From contig JAKEIC010000044.1 in assembly GCA_022614695.1 (NCBI GenBank), forward strand, positions 1 through 35,602: a stretch of 35,602 nt of DNA. The letters run 5' to 3'. The notes under the pieces are model-generated. The model ran no database searches, was not told where the DNA came from, and saw only the letters and a program-made list of their open reading frames with translations. Position numbers and translations under genes: made by a program. How positions within the stretch are numbered: the stretch's first letter is position 1; every line of letters starts with the position of its first letter. The DNA is from Planctomycetales bacterium (GTDB lineage Bacteria > Planctomycetota > JAKEIC01). This document shows, piece by piece, positions 29,473 through 35,602 of this stretch.

Positions 29473-32171
29473 CGCCGCCTCGGCTCGGCCCTCACGCGGA
29501 ACCCGTCGCCGATGTCGGCGTCCCGCCCACGTTCGGCGAGGCGCCGGGCCGCGCGGAAGCTGTTCGGGTCCCTACTGCCCCACGAGCCGCCCCGGACCGG
29601 ACGCAGGCCGCCGGGGATCTCGTCCACGCACCACTCCCGCGCGCTCCCCGCGAGGTCGAGGACGCCGAACGGCGAACGGTCGGTGGTCGCGGAACCGCCG
29701 GGATGGGGCTGGAGACTCCCGCCGTGGATCGGGCTCCGCCCGCCGACCACCCTCTCCCAACGGAAGGAGTCTCCCCATGGGTGGGGACGGCCGTCCGCTC
29801 CACGGGCGGCCCGCTCCCACTCCGCCTCGGTGGGGAGCCGCACCGGCCGCCCCTCCGTCCGCGACCTCCATTCGCAGTACGCCGCGGCGTCCGACCACGG
29901 CACGGCGAGGATGGGCCAGGCGTCCGGCCAGCCGGCGCGGACGATCCCATCCTCGATCCTCCAGCCTTCGGGGCCGCCTCGAACGGGCTGCGGACTCCGG
30001 CCTAGGACCGCCTCCGAGGGGCTTCCCTCCGAGAGGAGGACCTGGAGGAACCGGCGGTACTCGCCGACAGTCACCTCGCGCTCCCCGATGCAGAAGCCGG
30101 GGACCCACTCCCGCCGCCGGGGCCAGGCGTCGTAGGCCTGCGGGTCCCCTCCGAGGATGGACTCCCCTGGCGGCACGTAGACGTAGCCCGGCCCGATCTC
30201 CTCCTCCCGCAGGAGCGAGACCGGCTCCCGGACAACGTGATCCTCGGCGCGCCCGATCTGGACCGGGTAGCGCGTGTCGCGGTGGCCGTCCTTTCGGATT
30301 ACAAGCAGGTAGGATCCCATCGGGAGGAGGACTCTCCGGAGGGGCGCGGCACCGAGCAACCGGAAGGGCTGCTCGACGAGCAGGCCCTCCTCATCCTCGT
30401 AGCGCAGGCACTCGACCTCGGCCCCGGGCGGGTCGGTCTCGAGCGTGAGCGACCCCACGCCGCGCAGCTCCCGCGTGTACCTCTCCGGCGCCACGTCGCG
30501 GAGCACCTTCTCGTACCGGCGAGCCGCCTGGGGGTCGCCCTCCCACTCGGCCTCGCAGAGCCGGGCCCAGGCGATCTCCCCGAGGGCCTCGGCCGCCTCG
30601 CGGAACTCGGCGAGTTCGGGATGCCCGCGCAGGAGACTCCGGACCGCCTCGAAGCCCGCGCGCGCGAGAACGGTCTGCTCCTCCCGCTCCTGCCAGGCCT
30701 CCGCGCGGCCCGGGGCCGCCTCGCCCCCGGCGGCCGCCGCGCCCGCCGGGAGCCCCGACCCGGTCGCCGGGACGCGGCCGCTCCCCGGAAGCGTCCGGAG
30801 GGCTTCCGTCAGCGCCCCGATCCGGCCCCGGGCGCTGCGGGCCTGATCGAGCGGCGCCCGGGCCTCCCGGAGGAGTCGCTCGACGGCGAGAGTCTCCCGC
30901 CGGGCGCTGGCCACCGCCCGGGCCTCCTCGAGCCCCTCAGTGCCCGGGGCGTGCGCGGCGAGCCGGTCGAGGATCGCGAGCGCCTGCTCGGGGTCGGTGG
31001 GCGTGAGCGCACGCGCGACGAGGAAGTCCTCGTCGCGACGCGCCGACGCGCGCATCTCGCGGACCGCGGAGAAGGCCGTGACGCCCGCCACGGCGGCGAT
31101 CGCCGCGCCGAGCACGGCGACCAGGGCGCGGTGCCGGCGGGCGCGCCGGACCGCCCGCTCGAGCGGCCCCACGGGCCGAGCGAGCACCGGTTCACCGGCG
31201 AGAAACCGCCCGAGGTCCTCCGCGAGGGCCTCCGCGGTCGCGTAGCGGTCCGTGGGCGACTTCTCGAGGCACCTCCCGACGATGGTCTCGAGATCGCGCG
31301 GCGCTTCGGGCGCGAAGCGCCGGAGCGGAGGGGGGTCCGCCGCGAGCACCCCCGCGAGCACCGCGAGCGGAGTCTCGCCCCCGAACGGGCGGGTCCCCGT
31401 GAGGCACTCGTAGAGGACGACCCCGCAGGACCAGAGGTCGGTCCGGCCGTCGAGAGCGCCGGGGCGACCCTCCGCCTGCTCGGGGGACATGTACTGCGGC
31501 GTCCCGAGCACGACCCCGGACCGCGAGAGGGCGCCCGACCCCCCGACCTCGCGCGCGAGACCGAAGTCCGCGAGGTGCGGCTCACCCTGGGGGTCGAGGA
31601 GGATGTTGCCGGGCTTCACGTCCCGGTGGATGACCCCGTTCGCGTGCGCGTGAGCGAGCGCGCGGGCGACCTTCTGGACGACCCGCGCCCCCTGCTCGGG
31701 CGAGAGCGGCTGCTCGGCGAGGATCGCCGAGAGGCTGCGTCCCGCGATCAGTTCCTCGACGATGTAGGCCTGGCCGTCGGCCTCACCCGCGGCGTGGACG
31801 GCGACGATCCCCGGGTGGCGGAGTCGCGCGCCCGTCCGGGCCTCGCGGAGGAATCGCGCCCGGACGTCCGGCGGCGCCCCCGGTTCGACGACCTTCACCG
31901 CCACGTCGCGCCCGAGCGCCGGGTCGTGCGCGCGGTAGACGATCCCCATGCCCCCGCGGCCCAGGACGCCGGAGAGGACGTAGGGACCGAGGCGCTGGCC
32001 GGGGGGGGCGGCGGCCGCGAGGCGGAGCGCGGGGCTCGAGAGGTCCGGGGGGGGCGACCCGGAGGGGAGGACGAGGGTCGAGCCCTCGTCCGGTTCCCCT
32101 CCGCTCCCCGATCTTGAGCCGGGCGTCGGGGTCGGTGGCTCCGGCCCTGCCCTCGTAGGCGGGACGGACAC
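29469..32171 (-). CDS. Ser/Thr protein kinase fused to PEGA-like and formylglycine-generating-enzyme (SUMF1) domains
   Basis: The 900-residue transmembrane protein begins with a low-complexity head (1-55). A PknB-type kinase follows (about 61-325), with the glycine loop GVLGRGGMGIVY (68-79), VAVKVV (K93), HRDVKPGN (182-189), DFG (202-204) and GTPQYMSPEQ (223-232), so it should be active. A membrane helix lies at about 349-370. A helical region spans about 380-560, and a PEGA-like beta domain spans about 573-655 (GSLTLETDPPGAEVECL, YLLVIRKDGHRDTRYPV). An FGE/SUMF1 domain covers about 660-897, with EVTVGEYRRFLQ, PVRLPTEAEWERAARG and RPVRGGSWGS. Outside the cell, FGE-like domains often serve as binding modules rather than oxidases. 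GTG 32171 lies 5 bases after the HerA-like stop. Substrates are unknown. Confidence 0.95.
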   Translation of the reverse strand: MSVPPTRAGPEPPTPTPGSRSGSGGEPDEGSTLVLPSGSPPPDLSSPALRLAAAAPPGQRLGPYVLSGVLGRGGMGIVYRAHDPALGRDVAVKVVEPGAPPDVRARFLREARTGARLRHPGIVAVHAAGEADGQAYIVEELIAGRSLSAILAEQPLSPEQGARVVQKVARALAHAHANGVIHRDVKPGNILLDPQGEPHLADFGLAREVGGSGALSRSGVVLGTPQYMSPEQAEGRPGALDGRTDLWSCGVVLYECLTGTRPFGGETPLAVLAGVLAADPPPLRRFAPEAPRDLETIVGRCLEKSPTDRYATAEALAEDLGRFLAGEPVLARPVGPLERAVRRARRHRALVAVLGAAIAAVAGVTAFSAVREMRASARRDEDFLVARALTPTDPEQALAILDRLAAHAPGTEGLEEARAVASARRETLAVERLLREARAPLDQARSARGRIGALTEALRTLPGSGRVPATGSGLPAGAAAAGGEAAPGRAEAWQEREEQTVLARAGFEAVRSLLRGHPELAEFREAAEALGEIAWARLCEAEWEGDPQAARRYEKVLRDVAPERYTRELRGVGSLTLETDPPGAEVECLRYEDEEGLLVEQPFRLLGAAPLRRVLLPMGSYLLVIRKDGHRDTRYPVQIGRAEDHVVREPVSLLREEEIGPGYVYVPPGESILGGDPQAYDAWPRRREWVPGFCIGEREVTVGEYRRFLQVLLSEGSPSEAVLGRSPQPVRGGPEGWRIEDGIVRAGWPDAWPILAVPWSDAAAYCEWRSRTEGRPVRLPTEAEWERAARGADGRPHPWGDSFRWERVVGGRSPIHGGSLQPHPGGSATTDRSPFGVLDLAGSAREWCVDEIPGGLRPVRGGSWGSRDPNSFRAARRLAERGRDADIGDGFRVRAEPRRR

Positions 32172-32176
32172 GCCCG

Positions 32177-34312
32177 CTACTTCTTCGCCGGGATCGTGAG
32201 CGGCTTCCCGACCACCCCGTCCACGCGGACGAGGCGCTTCTCGCCGCCGCGGGACTTCAGCTCCCCCACCCAGTAGGGGAGGAAGACGAGCGCGGTCCGG
32301 AGCACCTCGACATCGAACTTCCGCTTGGTCACGACCGCCGCCCGCTCCCCGTCCATCATCTCCTCGAAGACCTTGGCGTTCAGGTCCATTTCGCCGGGGC
32401 CCCGCTCCTCGAAGTCGCAGGCGTCATCCAAGTCCTGGAATTCGACGGGGTTCTCCTCGGTCGTGGGGACGGTGAAGAACCCGCGCTTCCTCTCGTACCC
32501 CCAGATCTCCTCGGAGACGGTGTCGAGGTAGATCGTCGCGACCGCCTCCTCGAGCCGCCTCCCGAGCCAGCCGCGCGCGACGCGGCCGCGGATGTGGACC
32601 TGCCAGATCGGGTGGTGACGGAGGACGAGCTTCCCGAGCGCCTCGTTCGCCCGCAGCCCGAAGAAGCTCCGCTGCGCCTCGTCCTCGGCGAGCGATCGGG
32701 CGCGCGCCTCGAGCACCTCGAGCCGGGCCACCGACACGAGGGTCGTGAGGCCGAGGTCGGGCCGGAGCGCGTAGTCGGCGTGCCAGGCGAGGAGGCCCGA
32801 CTTGTCGTTCGCGGTCCTCACCCTCTTTTCGGCCACGAGGGCCTTGAGGATGCCCGAGATCTTCTTCTCGGGGAGCCCGGCGTCCTGGGCGAGCTCCCGG
32901 GGCCGCCGCGCCGCCTTGGCGCCCTTCATCGCCCCGAGGAGCCGCTCCGTGTCGGACATCATCTCCGTCCCGCGGGAGGTGAGCCGACCCTCGAGCCCGC
33001 CCGCCATGGCCTTCGCCCGCATCTCGGGCTTCGTCACCTGCTCGACGGCCTCCTCGTCGAGCGTCTTGTGCGCCGAGACGAGCCAGCGGACCTGGTAGGG
33101 GACCGGCCTCTCGAACTCGTCCGGGGAGAGCAGGAGGAACTCGCCCGCCGAGAGCGAGGGGAGCTTCCCCACCACCTCGTCGGCGTCCGTCGGCGCGAGC
33201 GACTTCACCACCCCCTCGACCTTCTTCACGTCCTGCTTCGTGAGGAGGCGCCCCAGGTTCCAGGTCGAGAACTGCGAGAGGGCCATGTAGTCCATGTCGC
33301 CCGGGTTCTGGGTCGCGGCGAGGCAGCCGATGCCGTACTTCCGGGCCTGCTTGAAGAGGAGCTTCAGGATGTCCTTGCAGGCGGGCTTCTTCACGGGCGG
33401 GAGGAAGGGGGCGATCTCGTCTATGTAGAAGAGCGCCTGCAGCTCCCGCGACGGGTGCGCGAGCATCCAGCGGTAGATCTCCTCGGCGAGGACGGAGACG
33501 AAGAACTCCTTCTCCTCCTGGCCGGGGAGCGAGTTCAGGTAGACGACCGAGATACGCGTCCGGCCCGGGAGCCCGCCGGCCTTCCCGAGGAGCGTGTCCA
33601 CCGAGAGGGGCGCCCCCATCCCGAAGAGGAGCTTCGAGGCGCCGACGTCGAGGACCCGGAGCCGGCGCGCCACCTCGGCGGGCTGGCCGCCCGTCGCGAC
33701 CGACCCGAACCGGGCCTTGAGCGAACCGTCCGGCTCCTCGAGCGCTTGGGCGAGCTCCCCCATCCCCCGCGGGCTCGAGTTCTCGACGTGGAAGCTCTCG
33801 AGCGCGAGGTCCACGAGCGCCGCGGCGGCCCGTCCCTCGTCGTTCCCCATGTCGAAGCCCACGAGCCCGGCGAGGCTCCCGGCGAGGAGGCTCCTCTCGC
33901 GGATCACCTCCTCAGGCCGGCCCCCCGCCGGCGGGGCGCGGAGCGGGTCGAGCGACACGGGCACCCCGCGCGTGCTCCCCGGGGTCCAGATCACGGTCTC
34001 CACCCTCTCGCGGAACTCGCGGATCACCTCTTCCGGGACGCCCTTCGCCCGCGCCCCCTCGGGGTCGGGGGGGCAGGCGAAGCTGGCGATGTCGCCCTGC
34101 GGGTCCACCGCGATCACCGGGATCCCGAGCCGCACCGCCTCCTCGACGATCACCTTGCAGGCGACGGTCTTGCCCGAGCCGGAGGAGCCGAGGCAGGCGA
34201 CGTGACGGAGCAGCGTCTCCGGCTTCAGCCGGACTTCGCCGCTCCCGCCGCGGCCGAGGAGGAGTGACGCCGCCACGACCGGATTCTGCGTCCGGGCCCC
34301 GGCCGGGGGCAA
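32177..34312 (-). CDS. HerA-like ATPase (DUF87/DUF853-type ATP-binding protein)
   Basis: The roughly 711-residue protein carries a FtsK/HerA-type RecA fold. Walker A is GSSGSGKT (42-49), and the strand after it is PVIAVDPQGDIASF. Walker B is LFYIDEIAPFLP (294-305), and LAATQNPGDMDY is the sensor/arginine-finger region, typical of HerA and DUF853 ATPases that pump or unwind DNA. The C-terminal 280 residues include a possible winged helix (RRPRELAQDAGLPEKKISGILKAL-like, split across about 470-495) and a beta-rich end. No nuclease partner such as NurA or SIR2 is beside it. The start is uncertain: TTG 34312 is the longest, and GTG 34276 (12 codons later) is a good alternative. It heads the seven-gene minus-strand run and precedes the kinase gene by 5 bases. 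Confidence 0.88.
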   Translation of the reverse strand: MPPAGARTQNPVVAASLLLGRGGSGEVRLKPETLLRHVACLGSSGSGKTVACKVIVEEAVRLGIPVIAVDPQGDIASFACPPDPEGARAKGVPEEVIREFRERVETVIWTPGSTRGVPVSLDPLRAPPAGGRPEEVIRERSLLAGSLAGLVGFDMGNDEGRAAAALVDLALESFHVENSSPRGMGELAQALEEPDGSLKARFGSVATGGQPAEVARRLRVLDVGASKLLFGMGAPLSVDTLLGKAGGLPGRTRISVVYLNSLPGQEEKEFFVSVLAEEIYRWMLAHPSRELQALFYIDEIAPFLPPVKKPACKDILKLLFKQARKYGIGCLAATQNPGDMDYMALSQFSTWNLGRLLTKQDVKKVEGVVKSLAPTDADEVVGKLPSLSAGEFLLLSPDEFERPVPYQVRWLVSAHKTLDEEAVEQVTKPEMRAKAMAGGLEGRLTSRGTEMMSDTERLLGAMKGAKAARRPRELAQDAGLPEKKISGILKALVAEKRVRTANDKSGLLAWHADYALRPDLGLTTLVSVARLEVLEARARSLAEDEAQRSFFGLRANEALGKLVLRHHPIWQVHIRGRVARGWLGRRLEEAVATIYLDTVSEEIWGYERKRGFFTVPTTEENPVEFQDLDDACDFEERGPGEMDLNAKVFEEMMDGERAAVVTKRKFDVEVLRTALVFLPYWVGELKSRGGEKRLVRVDGVVGKPLTIPAKK

Positions 34313-34389
34313 GGGCCTTTCGGGACACCCGCGGAGTCGCTAGCCTATCCCCATTCCGCGGCCCGTCCGTCGGGGCGCGGGGGGTGCCC

Positions 34390-35602
34390 GTGACCGACCT
34401 CGTCCTCGTCAACCCGCCCTTCATCTTCTGGAAGGAGGACCTCCAGGGGATCCGGGCGGCGACGGACGCGACGCCGGCGCTCGGGCTCTACACCCTCGCT
34501 GCGGTCGCGCGGCAGGCCGGGCTCACGGTCTCGGTCCTCGAGATGCCCTACCGGCAGATGGGCTACGAGGAGGCCGTGGACTGCATCCTGCGGCAGGAGC
34601 CGCGCTGGGTCGGGCTCTCGGCCGCGACGATCGCGATCCACAACGCCGCGAAGATCGCCGAGATGCTCAAGGCCCGCCGGCCCGACCTGCCGCTGATCAT
34701 CGGCGGGCCGCACGTGACCGCCGTGCCCGAGGACACGATGCGGCGCTTCCCGCAGTTCGACCTCGGGATGGTGGGCGAGGCCGAGGACACGCTGCTCCCC
34801 GCCCTCGACGCCCTCGAGGGGGGGCGGCCGCTCTCGCAGGTGGGCGGGGCCCTCTACCGCGCGAACGGCATCGTCCAGAAGAACCCGCGCGCGAAGCCGA
34901 TCGTGGACATGGACCGGATCCCGTTCCCCGCCTGGGACCTCCTGCCCAACTTCCCGCGCGGCTACTCGGCGCCGGTCTTCAACTTCCGGCGCCTCCCGGT
35001 CGCGGCCATGGTCACGAGCCGGGGCTGCCCGTTCACCTGCACCTTCTGCGACACGGCGGTCTTCGGCCAGCGCGTGCGCGGGTTCTCGGCCGACTACGTC
35101 CTCGAGGCCGTGGACCAGCTCGTGCGCCGGTACGGCGTCCGCCACGTGCTCTTCTTCGACGACCTCTTCCCGGCGCTCCGGTCGCGCTGCATCGAGATCT
35201 GCGAGAAGCTGATCGCGGCCGGCTCGCCCGTCTCGTGGTCCTGCAACGCACGGGTCACCTCGATGACGCCGGACCTCGCGAAGCTCATGGCGCGGGCCGG
35301 TTGCTGGCAGATGGCCTTCGGGATCGAGAGCGGCTCGCAGAGGATCCTCGACCTCATAGACAAGCGGACCACGATCGAGGCGATCGAGAACGCGGTCCGG
35401 TGGACGAAGGCGGCCGGGATCCGGGTGAAGGGCCTCTTCATCCTCGGCCACCCCTCCGAGACCCGCGAGGAGATGGAGCAGACCCTTCAGCTCGCGATGC
35501 GCTTGAAACTCGATCTCTTCCAGATCACGAAGTTCACCCCGCTCCCGGGGTCGCCGATCTACCCGCGGGCCCGTGACTACGGCGAGTTCGACGACGACTG
35601 GA
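34390..35602 (+). CDS. B12-binding-domain radical SAM protein, 3' end outside the window
   Basis: At least 404 codons are visible and the frame is still open at the right edge. The N-terminal B12-binding-like domain covers about 1-150 (TDLVLVNPPFIFWKEDL, LGLYTLAAVARQAG, LIIGGPHVTAVPED). The linker MDRIPFPAWDLLPNFP and the radical SAM motif SRGCPFTCTFC follow (C213, C217, C220). Later barrel elements are HVLFFDDLF, AFGIESGSQRILDLI, GLFILGHPSETREEMEQTL and TPLPGSPIY. It is a paralogue of the gene at 23198-24580, sharing the order and several motifs, but its N-terminus and Cys surroundings differ. GTG 34390 was preferred over GTG 34384 because GGGGG lies just upstream; either may be used. It diverges from the HerA-like gene across 77 bases. 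The substrate is unknown. Confidence 0.9.
   Translation, partial: MTDLVLVNPPFIFWKEDLQGIRAATDATPALGLYTLAAVARQAGLTVSVLEMPYRQMGYEEAVDCILRQEPRWVGLSAATIAIHNAAKIAEMLKARRPDLPLIIGGPHVTAVPEDTMRRFPQFDLGMVGEAEDTLLPALDALEGGRPLSQVGGALYRANGIVQKNPRAKPIVDMDRIPFPAWDLLPNFPRGYSAPVFNFRRLPVAAMVTSRGCPFTCTFCDTAVFGQRVRGFSADYVLEAVDQLVRRYGVRHVLFFDDLFPALRSRCIEICEKLIAAGSPVSWSCNARVTSMTPDLAKLMARAGCWQMAFGIESGSQRILDLIDKRTTIEAIENAVRWTKAAGIRVKGLFILGHPSETREEMEQTLQLAMRLKLDLFQITKFTPLPGSPIYPRARDYGEFDDDW

Noticed and set aside
30237-34267. Two plus-strand frames of more than 500 codons opposite the kinase and HerA-like genes
   Set aside because: They lack recognisable domains and consist of Arg/Glu/Gly-rich sequence mirroring real codons on the minus strand.
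34313-34389. Cobalamin riboswitch before the right-edge radical SAM gene
   Set aside because: The 77-base divergent gap has no B12-box-like sequence and is too short.

Overview
The window is a gene-dense, very GC-rich bacterial chromosome segment with strong G/C bias at third codon positions, frequent GTG starts and short or negative intergenic gaps. Several traits point to an uncultured, didermic, signalling-rich lineage of the Planctomycetota / Acidobacteriota / Myxococcota kind: many signal-anchor and lipoprotein genes, a VIT/VWA protein, a Ser/Thr kinase fused to PEGA and formylglycine-generating-enzyme-like domains, and an AsmA-like protein. The sequence alone does not fix the phylum. 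No tRNA, rRNA, CRISPR array, transposase or phage gene was seen. No gap longer than 300 bases lacks a gene.

Layout. 1-3388 is a minus-strand group: VIT/VWA secreted protein, Bax-inhibitor-1-like membrane protein, and a cut-off anchored protein. 3506-6384 (+) is a BNR/Asp-box repeat protein followed 5 bases later by mutL. 6409-8523 holds a membrane protein and, divergently, an AsmA-like protein. 8574-15263 (-) is a long run, read from the right: lipoprotein, folP, cdaA, a palindromic repeat, a HAD phosphatase, a FadJ-type beta-oxidation enzyme, a DUF4388 protein and an anchored helical protein. 15367-17646 is a K+-channel/TrkA-like protein converging on a divergent DinB polymerase. 17748-20672 (+) holds an anchored protein, the radical SAM protein AmrS interrupted by an intein, and a small membrane protein. 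20669-24580 holds a lipoprotein and a GlmS-like isomerase (-), then a methyltransferase and a B12-type radical SAM protein (+). 24601-34312 (-) is a seven-gene run, read from the right: HerA-like ATPase, kinase-FGE fusion, small protein, RlmI-like methyltransferase, DUF374 acyltransferase, acyl-CoA synthetase and DUF4349 lipoprotein. A second B12-type radical SAM gene runs off the right end.

The standout is the AmrS gene (18625-20271). A 175-residue mini-intein sits inside the CxxxCxxC motif that binds the radical SAM iron-sulfur cluster. Splicing would restore the motif as C95, C99 and the +1 Cys. The intein's own catalytic Cys1 occupies the third cluster position in the precursor, and an extein Cys lies at -3. 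This geometry suggests splicing controlled by redox state or by the cluster. Other points of note are a K+-channel-like protein without the TVGYG filter, a DinB with Asp-Asp in place of the catalytic Asp-Glu, a roughly 104-base palindromic element between cdaA and the HAD gene, and -10-like hexamers just upstream of start codons that lack Shine-Dalgarno sequences, suggesting leaderless mRNAs.
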